From NCBI GenBank assembly GCA_040905665.1, contig JBBDRD010000014.1:95683-159682 (forward strand): DNA of 64,000 nucleotides, written 5' to 3'. The stretch is from DASVCN01 sp040905665. GTDB taxonomy: Bacteria > Deinococcota > Deinococci > Deinococcales > Trueperaceae. The notes beneath the pieces were generated by a model. It had not been told where the DNA came from. It was given only the letters and a program-made list of their open reading frames with translations, and searched no databases. Of the stretch, positions 16,779 to 25,398 are shown piece after piece (position 1 is the first letter of the stretch; each line of letters opens with the position of its first letter). Position numbers and translations under genes: made by a program.

Positions 16779-17209
16779 CGATCCGTCCCGCGACTGCTGC
16801 TTCACTTGGAAGGAGCCGTACTCTTCGCGGCGGCAACGGTCTCGTTCTTCTTTGCCAGCGGCGGATCGCCGCTGTTCCTGATCCTGCTGCTGGCCCCGAC
16901 CTCTCGATACTGGGTTATCTGGCTGGCCGGCGTGTCGGAGCCCTCGTCTACAACCTGTTCCACTTTTACCCGCTGCCCGCCCTGCTCCTCGCACTCTCTT
17001 GCCTCGTAGAAGCTCCCGTCATCGCCGAGGTCGCGTTGATTTGGCTAGCGCATATCGGCATGGATCGGACCGTGGGTTACGGGCTCAAGTATCCGACCGG
17101 ATTCAAGGACACGCACCTTCAGAGATTATGCGTGGAAGGGAGCCGGAAAGCGGCCGCCCTACTGTCGTGCGCAGAGTGCGAAGCGGACCCGTGCATCGTG
17201 GATCTGTAG
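16779..17209 (+). pseudogene. DUF4260 family membrane protein, frameshifted (copy 1)
   Basis: Two frames together give a nearly complete DUF4260 protein: RSVPRLLLHLEGAVLFAAA in the first frame, then after a one-base shift near 16897 the sequence DLSILGYLAGRRVGALVYN and, further on, LAHIGMDRTVGYGLKYPTG followed by FKDTHLQ, the family C-terminal signature. The frame ends at TAG 17207-17209. A second broken copy with the same start lies at 24132. The N-terminus runs into non-homologous sequence just after the transposase stub. DUF4260 function is unknown. Confidence 0.75.
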
Positions 17210-17317
17210 TGCCGCGACCGCCAGGTACTCCGACTTGGCTACGGCAAGAGAGCGGAATAGACAGGCCTAACAGCTGCAGAAACGATTGCGCCGCTGATGC
17301 TCGGAGAGCGGTTCGGC

Positions 17318-17380
17318 AAGTAACCCCGACCGCTAGCGGGCCGGCTCAGGACGGGCAGGGCGAACGACCTCGGAAGGCCG
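17318..17380. repeat. 63-bp imperfect direct repeat, copy 1
   Basis: Matches 24865-24927 without gaps at 51 of 63 positions by eye (it begins AAGTAACCCCGA and ends GGAAGGCCG). Both copies lie a few hundred bases beyond a broken DUF4260 gene, suggesting that a larger block was duplicated and has since decayed. Confidence 0.6.
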
Positions 17381-17632
17381 TGGCGCACCGAAGTAGACGC
17401 CGCCCAGAACCAGTGCACCTCCGAATACGAGCCCGCTCGTTATCGGTTCCTGATCCAGCCAGGCGGAAAGGGCCACCGCGACGAACGGGACCAGCACCAT
17501 GACGTATGAGGCGCGAGAAGCGGTCCAATGCTGAACCACGCGGACGTACAGCAGGAAGACCACGACCGACCCGACAGCCGACACGTAACCGAGCGCGATC
17601 CAGGTCGAGGCCAGCCGAGGGACCTCCCTCAC
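17333..17632 (-). pseudogene. EamA/DMT-superfamily transporter, C-terminal fragment
   Basis: Encodes about 99 residues of the last membrane helices of an EamA-type drug/metabolite transporter (ALGYVSAVGSVVVFLLYVRV, then SYVMVLVPFVAVALSAWLDQ, then LVFGGALVLGGVYFG). Full-length members have about 300 residues and ten helices; the first half is missing upstream of 17632, where an SRPBCC-like gene begins on the other strand. It is a truncated relic unless it is used as a half-size protein. Confidence 0.65.
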
Positions 17633-17694
17633 CTAGCCGAAGAGCACCGACGCCCCCACAGATGCTATAGACAGAAACCATCATCGCGGCGAGG

Positions 17695-18093
17695 TTGGCG
17701 AGCGTCGCCGACTTCGCCGCCAACCCGGACAAAGCGCCAGAGTGGTACGAGAACATCGAGTCGGTCGAGTGGGAAACGGATCCGCCGCTCGTTGTGGGCT
17801 CGCGGATCGCCTTCGTCGCGCACTTCCTGGGTCGCCGGCTAACCCACACCTACGAAGTGGTCGAGAACCGGCCGCTGGAGCAGCTGGTAATGCGCACTTC
17901 CGCAGGCCCGTTCCCGATGGAGACCAGCTACACGTGGCAGGAAACGCCGCCCGGAACAGTGATGAGTCTGCGCAACCGCGGCACTCCAAGCGGATTCTCA
18001 CGCATCGCGGCACCCTTCATGGCTCAAGCGATGAGGCGAGCCAACCGGAAGGGCCTCGCGCGGCTCAAGGAACTGCTCGAGCGGGAGCAGTAG
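17695..18093 (+). pseudogene. SRPBCC (START-like) family protein with an early in-frame amber codon
   Basis: The 132 residues match a small SRPBCC ligand-binding fold (PDKAPEWYENIESVEWETD, VGSRIAFVAHFLGRRL, GPFPMETSYTW, SGFSRIAAPFMAQAMRRANR). Homology extends upstream of the TTG at 17695 (TETIIAAR just before it) back to ATG 17662, but that frame has TAG at codon three. Either the gene was inactivated by a nonsense mutation or translation starts at TTG 17695 with a shortened first strand. It lies among other damaged genes. Confidence 0.6.
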
Positions 18094-18141
18094 TTCCCGA
18101 GGGCCCGCGAACGGCAACAGCTAGCGGTGCGCACTCCCTGC

Positions 18142-18552
18142 TCAAATTGGTGTACTGATGTTGACCATCCAGTCGACGCCGTACCTGTCGCTCACCGCAC
18201 CGAAGAGGTCGCCCCACATCTGCCGCTCCAGCGGAACCCCTACTTTTCCGCCCGTGCTCAGGGCATCGAAGATGGTGCGGAGGGTCTGCTCGTCCGTTCC
18301 ACTGAGGGCGAGCTGTACCTTGCCCGTACCCAAGGGACCACCGCCGGGAACGTCGCCCGCCATCAGCTCAACCCGACCGCCCGAAAGCCTCGAGTGCATC
18401 ACACGGTCCTTCAGGTTGGCGGCCGCACTGGGGTCGACCTCGCCGTAGGTCTGCAGCTCGAGCTCTCCGCCCAGAACCTCCCGGTAGAACCCCACGGCCT
18501 CCCGGCACTCCCCGTCGAACATCAGGTAAGGGGTCAGCGCAACGTCTCCCAT
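18142..18552 (-). CDS. VOC-superfamily (PhnB/glyoxalase-like) protein
   Basis: Small vicinal-oxygen-chelate protein of about 136 residues: LTPYLMFDGECREAVGFYRE at the N-terminus, VELMAGDVPG in the middle and DRYGVDWMVNI at the end are typical of the PhnB/3-demethylubiquinone methyltransferase-like VOC group. The metal-ligand pattern is incomplete, as is common in this group, so it may not be an enzyme. ATG at 18552 lies nine bases after GGAG; ATG 18558 directly abuts the GAGGAGAGG sequence and is less likely. It appears intact. Confidence 0.82.
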   Translation of the reverse strand: MGDVALTPYLMFDGECREAVGFYREVLGGELELQTYGEVDPSAAANLKDRVMHSRLSGGRVELMAGDVPGGGPLGTGKVQLALSGTDEQTLRTIFDALSTGGKVGVPLERQMWGDLFGAVSDRYGVDWMVNISTPI

Positions 18553-18558
18553 CGACAT

Positions 18559-18887
18559 CCTCTCCTCGTCGATCCCTTCAGTTGGTCCGGGTGAGCCACC
18601 GGATGAGACACTCTAACGGACGTTTTACCTCGACCTGGTACTCGTCCTGTTGAGTGCCTGTTGAGCGGCGCAAGGCAAGCTACTGCCTGCGGTCAACATT
18701 CGTGCCGATGCCGGGGTGGCCCTGCCCATGGCCGCATGGTCGAGCCGGAGAGGTGACCCGGGCGGAGGGCGAACACCCGATGAGGTGCGCCGGGAATCCG
18801 TCCCGAAATCGGCTCTTTGCCGGTGATTCCACCAGGACGACAGGGTCGGCCAGTCGAGGTTCACGGGAAGACGGAAGCGAGGACACC
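18559..18887. other. Intergenic stretch with no recognisable gene
   Basis: About 330 bases upstream of the secreted protein gene. Long frames exist because of the high GC but none has family similarity. I see no convincing promoter or hairpin. Confidence 0.5.
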
Positions 18888-19307
18888 ATGATCCGAAGCG
18901 GACGATCGACGCCCGGCGCAATGATCAGACGAGCAGGCGGGAACACGCTGGTTGCGGTCCTCCTGGCCGCGCCTGCGGTGGCGCAGGCTCACCGCATGGG
19001 AGTGTGCTACACCTTCACGCTGCAGTGCCTGGCCCATGGCGGCGGGGGCTGCGACTCCTGCGGCCGGCAGTGGGGCAACCTGTTCTGCAAGGAGACCCTC
19101 AAGAAGACGGTCAAGGACACCGTGCCCAAGGCGGAGGGCGTGTTCGGTGAAGACTCCGAGTGGCCGGAGCTCATCAGCCCGGCCGAGGAGGTCGCGGGCA
19201 GCACGCTGGTCGACGACCTGAACGGGTTTCGCCAGGATGTCCTGAACGGCGCGGTTGATGGGCCCGTCGACGAGTTGTGCGACGGCTACTTCTACCCGGC
19301 GGCGTGA
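18888..19307 (+). CDS. Small secreted cysteine-rich protein, family unknown
   Basis: Encodes about 139 residues. The N-terminus (MIRSGRSTPG, then a hydrophobic run NTLVAVLLAAPAVAQA) looks like a signal peptide, followed by an exported domain with cysteines in GVCYTFTLQC, GGCDSCGRQ, NLFCKE and DELCDG. ATG at 18888 follows GCGAGG; an in-frame ATG at 18921 would also leave a signal peptide. The stop overlaps the start of the two-VWA protein gene (GTGA at 19304), implying co-translation and possibly a joint function at the cell surface. I do not recognise the family. Confidence 0.6.
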   Translation: MIRSGRSTPGAMIRRAGGNTLVAVLLAAPAVAQAHRMGVCYTFTLQCLAHGGGGCDSCGRQWGNLFCKETLKKTVKDTVPKAEGVFGEDSEWPELISPAEEVAGSTLVDDLNGFRQDVLNGAVDGPVDELCDGYFYPAA

Positions 19308-22300
19308 GCGTTCCGGGGTGCGCCCCTAGGCGCGGCCGGTCGGCAGGTGGGCTCCGACTCGTCTGTGCGCTCCTCCTAGCGGTGGCCCTGTCGGGGGCGA
19401 CAGCGCAAGAGGGCAGCGGCGGCGTTTCCCGATCGGGAATCGAGTTGACGGGTCCCAGCGATCTGCCGCAACCGAGCGACTGGTACGTGTATGGCGCGAA
19501 TGACGGCAAGCAGGTGGCGCGGATGCGCGACGGTTGGGGGGTGGCCGCGGTTCCACCCGGGGCCTACCTGGTCACCTTCACCCCAGTTGGTGACGGCGCC
19601 CAGGAGGTCCGCTGGGCAGAGGTAACGGTAGCGGTGAACGAGACGGTCACGGTCACACTCGATTCCGGCGTGGACCTCGTGGGCCGGCCGAATCAGGGGC
19701 CCCCGCGGGACTGGTATCTCTTCGACACCCAGACTGGCAGCCAAGTCGTGAGGGCCCGCAATCGCTGGGGTTTTACGGCCGTGCCGCCGGGCCGTTACCT
19801 TCTCACCCTCACGCCTGCGGATGGAGTGAGTCAGCAGGTGCGTTGGACCGAGCTGGTGGTAGCGGAGGGCGAGGTCGTGACCGTCGAGGTGACCTCGGGC
19901 ATAAAGCTTGCCTGGCCGCCGGAGTGGCCGGAGCTACGCGATTGGTACGTCTACGACGGCACCGGAGAGCAGATCGTGCGGGCCTCCGGAAGCTGGCCCT
20001 ACGCCCCCGTTCCTGCAGGTGAGTACCGCGTCGAGGTTCCCCTGGAGGGCATGACCGGGGTGATCGAGAACGTGCAGGTGGCTGCGGGGGAGTTGACGAT
20101 GATCGACTCGGGCCTGGGGCGCATCGAAGTCGAGTCATCCGCGGCGGCGAGCGTGATCTCGCCCTGGGGCGCGGAGCCCGTTGACATCGCGCTGGAGCAG
20201 GGCGGAGAAGTACGGCGGCCTTTCCAAGCCGGTGCGGCCGCCTGGGCGCATGCAGGTCCGGCGCTGATCCGCTATGAGAGCTCCGTGCTCGCGCCGGAAC
20301 TGCCGGCACTGGAACTGCGCGTTACGGTAGCCGCCAACCGGACCACGAGGGTTCCATTCGAGGCACCCGCGCTGGCAGCGGCACATGGTCTGAGCCTCTT
20401 CGCGCTGGACATCCCCCAGGCAGCGGCAGACGCGGTCGTCGACGACATTCAGGTCACCGTGCTCGACGGCCGCGCCGAAATACTTCGTGCGCTCACCAGC
20501 GGAACTCCGCAGGACCGCTGGTGGCTTGTCGGTCCGGCTCCGGTGGTGCTCGTGCGGCTCGGCACTGAACAACTTGTCCTGGGAGATGTCCCGGTGGGAA
20601 TGCCAACGCGCATGACCGTCGATTTCGGTGCGATCTTGCCGGCTGGGGAAGTACCTGGCGACCTCCCTGTCGACGTCTTCATCGAAACTCCAGCAGACGG
20701 CACGGTCGTCGAAGGAGAGTTCGTCGAGCTGATAGGACGCGCTTCCGCCCACGGAAACGCCCAGGCGGCGCGGATCGTGCTGGTGATCGACGCCTCAGCG
20801 AGCACGAACGATCCGGCGAGCATCGACCTGGACGGGGACGGGCATTCGGAAAGCGTACTGGCCGTGGAAGTGGCGGCCGTACACTCGCTTCTGACCGAAC
20901 TCGAGCGGCTGGAGTCGGAAACACCGGGCACGGCGTTCCGGGTGGCGTTGGTGCGTTTGTCCGACGACGACAGGACAGCCACCGTCGTGCCCCTGATGGC
21001 GATGACCGACCCGGACGCCGTCGCCGCGTTACGCGCGGGAGCGGACCTCGTACTGGGGCAGGGGCCTGGCGGTGGGACCGCCTACGGGGCCGCCTTGGAC
21101 CAGGCGCGCATAACCGTGGAATCCGATCGCGGGACCGGAGACGCGTTCATCCTGTTCTTCAGCGATGGCGAGCCCGAGGACCGTCGCGCAGCCTGGGCCG
21201 CCGCCGCCCGTGCCGGACTGTCCGGAATGACCATCCACACCTTTGGGTTGGGAGACGAGTTCGTGGGCGACCGGCCCGAGCAGCTCTCGTTTCCGCCTGA
21301 GCCCGAAGGCGGAGTTGGAATACTTGCCTTGGTAGCTGCACTCGGTGCGCCCGGTGGCACGGTTACGCCTCTCCCGCGGCCGGCCGAGGTGCTGGAGATC
21401 GTTCCGCTCTTACCGATACTGGAGCTGCCCGACGCGCACGTGGCAGGGGTGACGATCGGCAATCTCACCACCGGCGAAGCTGCTATCGAGGTGCGACTGG
21501 ATCGTGACGGTTCGTTCGAGGCTCGCCTGCCGGTACGGCTCTCGCCGGCCTGGGAGCACGACAGCAACTCCCTCTCCGTAACCGCCGTCGCGAACGACGG
21601 AGTCTCGGAGGCTACGGCCACCGTGAGGGTAATGGCGCCTGAAGTCCAAGAGCCGGGCGAGCTCGTGGTGCGGGGGGCAGAGGGGCAATCACTTCCGCAA
21701 CTCATTCCCCGCGTGGAGTTGATCCTCGACTCCTCCAACTCGATGTGGGCGCAGATTGCGGGCCGATCGCGCATCGAGATCGCCAAGGAGGTGCTGACGA
21801 GCATCGTCACAGACTTGCCGGACGATGCTCAGGTGGCGCTTCGGCTATATGGCCACCGAATCCCGTTCAGCGAAGAGGGAGCCTGCCAGGACTCGGAGCT
21901 CGTGTTCCCGTTCGCCCCTCTGGACAGAGCGCGGCTTCTGGAGTTGGTCGACGGCATCCAGCCGCGTGGCACTACCCCCATCGAGTACGCGTTGCGGCAG
22001 GTGGCCGCGGATTTCGCCGGAGCCGGTGGCGAGAAGATGGTCGTGCTGATAACAGACGGCGTCGAGGAGTGCGGCGGAGATCCTCATGAGGCCGTGGCGG
22101 AGCTGGTCGCGTCGGGACTGCAGGTCCGGGTGAATATCGTCGGGTTCGCCCTCGCCGACGAGACCGTTAAAGCGGAGATGGAGCGGATAGCCGCTGTTGG
22201 CGGAGGCAGCTTCTTCGACGCGAGTGACGCCGGCGAGTTGCTGGTTGCCGTAAGCCGCTCATTGGCTCCGCCTTTCACCGTTTTCGATGGATCTGGCGCG

Positions 22301-22486
22301 GCTGTCGCCTCGGGACAGCTGGACGGTGAGAGCGTCCACCTGCCCGCCGGCACCTACAGGGCGACAGTGTACGTGGCCGGCGAAAACCTCGACGTCTCCG
22401 ACCTCCTCGTGGCAGGCGGGCAGCGGACTATCGTCGAGGTGCGCTCCGGAGAGGGCGGCCTGGAGGTCGCGGTAGTCGGCCCCTAG
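19304..22486 (+). CDS. Large secreted protein with three N-terminal repeats and two von Willebrand A domains
   Basis: About 1060 residues, exported by a signal peptide (LRLVCALLLAVALSGATA, then QEG). After it come three tandem modules of about 75 residues starting (R/S)DWYVY and containing AVPPGxY. A central beta-rich part follows, then VWA domain 1 (MIDAS DASAS in VLVIDASAS, near residue 495; DxDGDGH insert) and VWA domain 2 (DSSNS in LILDSSNSMW, near residue 810; later TDGVEECGG). The end is beta-rich. VWA domains bind ligands through a metal at the MIDAS, so adhesion or a metal-dependent scaffold role is likely. GTG at 19304 overlaps the stop of the small secreted protein gene; GTG 19277 is an alternative. 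No sorting signal or membrane anchor is evident at the C-terminus. Confidence 0.85.
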   Translation: MSVPGCAPRRGRSAGGLRLVCALLLAVALSGATAQEGSGGVSRSGIELTGPSDLPQPSDWYVYGANDGKQVARMRDGWGVAAVPPGAYLVTFTPVGDGAQEVRWAEVTVAVNETVTVTLDSGVDLVGRPNQGPPRDWYLFDTQTGSQVVRARNRWGFTAVPPGRYLLTLTPADGVSQQVRWTELVVAEGEVVTVEVTSGIKLAWPPEWPELRDWYVYDGTGEQIVRASGSWPYAPVPAGEYRVEVPLEGMTGVIENVQVAAGELTMIDSGLGRIEVESSAAASVISPWGAEPVDIALEQGGEVRRPFQAGAAAWAHAGPALIRYESSVLAPELPALELRVTVAANRTTRVPFEAPALAAAHGLSLFALDIPQAAADAVVDDIQVTVLDGRAEILRALTSGTPQDRWWLVGPAPVVLVRLGTEQLVLGDVPVGMPTRMTVDFGAILPAGEVPGDLPVDVFIETPADGTVVEGEFVELIGRASAHGNAQAARIVLVIDASASTNDPASIDLDGDGHSESVLAVEVAAVHSLLTELERLESETPGTAFRVALVRLSDDDRTATVVPLMAMTDPDAVAALRAGADLVLGQGPGGGTAYGAALDQARITVESDRGTGDAFILFFSDGEPEDRRAAWAAAARAGLSGMTIHTFGLGDEFVGDRPEQLSFPPEPEGGVGILALVAALGAPGGTVTPLPRPAEVLEIVPLLPILELPDAHVAGVTIGNLTTGEAAIEVRLDRDGSFEARLPVRLSPAWEHDSNSLSVTAVANDGVSEATATVRVMAPEVQEPGELVVRGAEGQSLPQLIPRVELILDSSNSMWAQIAGRSRIEIAKEVLTSIVTDLPDDAQVALRLYGHRIPFSEEGACQDSELVFPFAPLDRARLLELVDGIQPRGTTPIEYALRQVAADFAGAGGEKMVVLITDGVEECGGDPHEAVAELVASGLQVRVNIVGFALADETVKAEMERIAAVGGGSFFDASDAGELLVAVSRSLAPPFTVFDGSGAAVASGQLDGESVHLPAGTYRATVYVAGENLDVSDLLVAGGQRTIVEVRSGEGGLEVAVVGP
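19475..20129 (+). repeat. Three tandem protein-coding modules of about 75 codons in the VWA protein gene
   Basis: Modules begin near 19475, 19706 and 19937. Each translates to (S/R)DWY(V/L)(Y/F), then a Q(V/I)VR-type strand, (A/V)P(P/A)G(A/R/E)Y and a long beta hairpin ending near DSG or TSG. Repeats 1 and 2 are closest; repeat 3 has diverged. They resemble carboxypeptidase-regulatory-like beta sandwiches. Confidence 0.7.
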
Positions 22487-22541
22487 GCTTCGCGACTCGC
22501 ACGCAGCCGCGCGCGCCTGGCGAGCCACCGCCAAAGGACTG

Positions 22542-22840
22542 CTAGATCGCCTCCACCGCCGGCTCACTGTAGGCTCCAGCCTGCTCGTCCGACGCGTGGG
22601 CGTCTCCCTCGTCGGGCAGAAAGCGCCTGGTGAAGAAGGTGAGCGCTACGGCGACCAGCGCGAACACCGAAGCGACACCGAAGGCCGAACGCAGGCCGGC
22701 AGCCTGGGCGAGCTCGACTGAGACCTGGCCACTCAGGGCGATGGACCGGTTCGCCATGATCGTGATCAGCAGAGCCACTCCAACCACCCCGTCCACCTGC
22801 TGCAGCGTGCTCATGATCGCACTGCCGTGACGCCCACGTC
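22542..22840 (-). pseudogene. MFS transporter (DHA2/EmrB type), C-terminal fragment
   Basis: The translation GRHGSAIMSTLQQVDGVVG, then VALLITIMANRS, and later GVASVFALVAVALTFFTRRF matches the last two or three helices of 14-helix MFS drug exporters. Everything before the GSAIMSTLQQV motif is missing: upstream sequence (above 22840) has no family similarity. An N-terminal fragment of the same kind of transporter is found at 51.5 kb, but there is no evidence that they came from one gene. Confidence 0.65.
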
Positions 22841-22972
22841 GTCCATTCCTTTGGGGGGTAGGGTAAGGTAGAATCACCGGTGACGGTGAGCTGGGGGCCA
22901 CCGCCTTTGGGACTAGGACGTGAAAGGCGATATAGTCGAGATCCCAAGCTGAAAGCCGCGTATCAGCTCTGC

Positions 22973-23545
22973 TTACTCCTTCGAAAGTGACCGGAGACGT
23001 TCCCTGGCTGCTAGTGAGACATGCGGTTCGATATCCAACTCCCGAAGCATCTCGGCTACCGCCTGCATCTCATCTATTCGTCTCTTGGCATGTCGTTGAC
23101 TGCCCGCGACAAGTCTGTCGATCATGGCCAGCTCGATGAGAGTCGAAAGCTGCTCGTGCGCGTAGTCCGAAAGATCCAACTTTTCGGCTGCCTCCAGGCA
23201 CTACAGCGGCGATTCCCTTGTAGGCGATACTGCGAAGGAGCTTAAGGGTCGCGGCCTGCCCCGGCCCACCTTGCACCACGTCGATGTTCATACCCAGCGG
23301 AACGGCAAGATCGCGGAAGTCCTGGGCGCCAGTGCCGGAGGCCAGAATCGGGGTGGCGAAGCCCAGATCTGCTACCGGCGCCATCAAGGCTGCGTCGACG
23401 AACGAGGCTCCGGCTCGCTCGATTATCTGCGCGAGTTCAATCTTGATCCCCGAGAACCGGTGTTGCAGTCGATGAAGATCTGTCCAGGACCGATGACGTC
23501 CGCGACCTCCCGGGCTACCTCCTTTGCCACGGCTGCGTTCGCCAG
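22973..23545 (-). pseudogene. NAD-binding phosphogluconate-dehydrogenase-like protein (DUF1932 C-terminal), truncated and frameshifted
   Basis: Three frames read together leftward give ANAAVAKEVAREVADVIGPG, then IFIDCNTGS, then IKIELAQIIERAGASFVDAA, then LASGTGAQDFRDLAVPLG and KLLRSIAYKGIAAV, then CLEAAEKLDLSDYAHEQL to RERLRSLSKE. This is the layout of 3-hydroxyisobutyrate/6-phosphogluconate dehydrogenase relatives with a DUF1932 domain. Frameshifts occur near 23455 and 23195, and the first 60 or so residues with the nucleotide-binding loop are absent. It is joined head to head with a dipeptidase fragment near 23545. Confidence 0.65.
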
Positions 23546-23548
23546 GGT

Positions 23549-23899
23549 CAGACCGAGTGGCCCACCCTTTCCGACTTCATCGACCACGTCGATCACGTGG
23601 TGCAGCTCACCGGTTCGATCGACACCGTGGGCGTGGGCACCGACATGAGCTTGGGCACCTACCCGTATCACGAGCAAAATCCCTGGGGCGAGCCCGCCTA
23701 CAAGCAGGTTGGCGAAGAGTACAAGAAGTATGTGACCGGCGACGTTCGCTCGCCCATGCGGGCGCTAGCCCACTTCAACAGTTACAGCGAAATCTGGAAC
23801 ATGATCGACGCACTGGGCAGTCGCGGTTACGACGACAAGCAGATCGCCGCCCTGCTGGGCGGGAACTTCCTGCGGGTGTTCAAGCAGGTCTGGCGCTAA
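23549..23899 (+). pseudogene. Membrane dipeptidase (peptidase M19), C-terminal fragment
   Basis: The translation from about 23549 (PTLSDFIDHVDHVVQLTGS, then IDTVGVGTDMSLG) through GYDDKQIAALLGGNFLRVFK is the C-terminal third of a renal-dipeptidase-like protein; VDHVVQL and GVGTDMSL are the family strands around the last metal-site residues. The N-terminal two thirds are missing and the sequence upstream belongs to an unrelated gene fragment on the other strand. It therefore cannot encode an active peptidase. Confidence 0.7.
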
Positions 23900-24131
23900 C
23901 GGACTACGGCCGCGAGACTCTCTCGATCCTGCACTAGTTTCAGGTTTTCCTCGAAGTGCTCGGCTTCATCAATCCTCGGGCAGGCCGTGAACCTTCGTGA
24001 CTTGAACCTCCAGCAAGTCGAGTGAGTCTGGACCGGACAGGTACAGGCTGATGAAGGCGGGCTCAGGACTACTGCACTCCGCCAGTGCTTCAGCTTCAGT
24101 TCGGCGGCAAAAGACCTAATTTGGTTGCCCG
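23900..24131. other. Intergenic stretch, possibly decayed coding sequence
   Basis: Read leftward, one frame gives FISLYLSGPDSLDLLEVQV followed by a stop, with coding-like composition. I cannot assign a family, and no start or promoter is evident. Confidence 0.25.
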
Positions 24132-24450
24132 ATGAACGAAGCCCGGCATCAGAACGACGAGCGCGCTTTGTCGTCAGCCTTCTCCGTCCCGCGGCTGCTT
24201 CTTCACCTGGCAGGCGCCACACTCTTCGCCGCAGCAAGCGTCTGGTTCTTCGCTTCAGGCGGCGGTTGGCCGCTGTTCCTGGTACTGCTCCTGGCTCCGG
24301 ACCTATCAATGTAGGGCTATCTGGCAGGCAAGCGGTTCGGAGCACTCTTCTACAACGTTTTTCGCTCTTATCCGCTGCCTGCCCCGCTCCTGGCTCTCTC
24401 CTACCTGGCGGAAGCCCCCGTTATGTCGCATGTCGCGCTCGTACTGGTCC
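24132..24450 (+). pseudogene. DUF4260 family membrane protein, nonsense-broken and truncated (copy 2)
   Basis: Starts with ATG 24132 and gives SVPRLLLHLAGATLFAAAS, then PLFLVLLLAPDLSM, a TAG at 24312-24314, and continues in the same frame with GYLAGKRFGALFYNVF and SYLAEAPVMSHVAL before homology ends near 24450. The C-terminal DUF4260 signature seen in copy 1 is replaced by an alpha/beta hydrolase fragment. Copies 1 and 2 are damaged differently, so each decayed independently after duplication or separate arrival. Confidence 0.72.
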
Positions 24451-24870
24451 TTCTCGCCGGGATGGTCCCCTCCCCGGGGGGAGGCCCCAGCGGACTGGTG
24501 GGACAACACCGGCCATAGCGAATCCGTCCGCGAGCAGGCCATGCTCGATGGCGGTAAGACCGGCAACGCAGATCCGTTAGTCGGCTACTACCACGACGTT
24601 CCTCGTGCTCTGGCGGAAGAGGCGTTGCGCAGAGAACGCGGGGAGTCGTCGACAGCGTGGAGTCTGCCATGGCCGCTCGAAACGTGGCCGAACGTGCGGA
24701 CGAAGTTCATCCTGCGCCAAGACGACCGCCTGATCCCGGCCGCCTTTTTTCGCCGGCTCGTGCCGGAGCGCCTTGGCATCACCCCTGATGAGATCCCCGG
24801 TAGTCACTGCGTCGCGCTCAGTCGACCACAAGAGGTTGCCGACCTCCTGATCAGCTACGCCAGTAAGTAA
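24451..24870 (+). pseudogene. Alpha/beta hydrolase, C-terminal fragment fused to the DUF4260 remnant
   Basis: VLLAGMVPSPG in the DUF4260 frame, then after a shift in the G-run near 24480 the sequence GEAPADWWDNTGHSESVREQ, GYYHDVPRALAEEALRRE and DEIPGSHCVALSRPQEVADL match the second half of a small esterase-like alpha/beta hydrolase. The acid (RQDDRLIP) and His (GSHCVAL) positions are present, but the nucleophile-elbow half is missing, so the protein would be inactive. It ends at TAA 24868-24870, next to the 63-bp repeat copy 2. Confidence 0.65.
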
Positions 24871-24927
24871 CCCCGATCCCTAACGGACCGGCTCGGGGCG
24901 GGCAGGGTGAAGCGCATGGGAAGGCCG
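24865..24927. repeat. 63-bp imperfect direct repeat, copy 2
   Basis: Partner of 17318-17380 (51 of 63 bases equal by eye). Here it directly follows the alpha/beta hydrolase fragment; in copy 1 it overlaps the end of the EamA fragment. Confidence 0.6.
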
Positions 24928-24979
24928 TAGTGGGTCCCTTTCCCGATTCGACTGGCCTCCCATCTCGGCTAGGCTAGGA

Positions 24980-25396
24980 CTAGAGCCGCAACACTTCGTC
25001 CGCAAACATCACCAAGCGCTCGGCCTGCCTCATGGCTGTTTTCAGGTCGTCGTGGCTCGCATGGATAAAACCGTAATGGGCCTTGTCCTTCAGATCGATT
25101 AGGCGGCGCAATGCCACTGCAGCCTCCTCGCCTCCCGGCGTGATCCTTTCCAGCAGTCGCTCTGCGTCGTGATGACTCTCCGCCCTCGAGCGGCGGCCCA
25201 GGGCTTTGCAACACGCTGCGTCCGAGGCCGCGATGCCAGCCAGAACGGCGAGCGAAGCGACAACGCTGCGAAAAGCGTCGCCTTGTTCTCCTTTGATCAG
25301 CTTAGCTACCTCAAGGAACTTTTCGGCCGCCAGAAATCGAGTGCGCGCATGCGACTCGGCGCAGTTCTGTGTTCTAAAGTCCTGCTGTCGAGACAT
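24980..25396 (-). CDS. HEPN-domain protein (probable toxin or partner of MNT antitoxin)
   Basis: Helical protein of 138 residues of the HEPN superfamily, recognised from the C-terminal half (LIDLKDKAHYGFI, DDLKTAMRQAERLVMFADEV) and the N-terminal RTRFLAAEKFLEVAKLI. It starts three bases after the MNT gene stop. In HEPN/MNT modules the HEPN protein is usually an RNase toxin with an Rx4-6H motif. A clear motif at the usual place is not evident here: KDKAH occupies it, while RSRAESH, further upstream, fits by spacing. Toxicity is therefore inferred from organisation. Confidence 0.72.
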   Translation of the reverse strand: MSRQQDFRTQNCAESHARTRFLAAEKFLEVAKLIKGEQGDAFRSVVASLAVLAGIAASDAACCKALGRRSRAESHHDAERLLERITPGGEEAAVALRRLIDLKDKAHYGFIHASHDDLKTAMRQAERLVMFADEVLRL

Positions 25397-25398
25397 GA

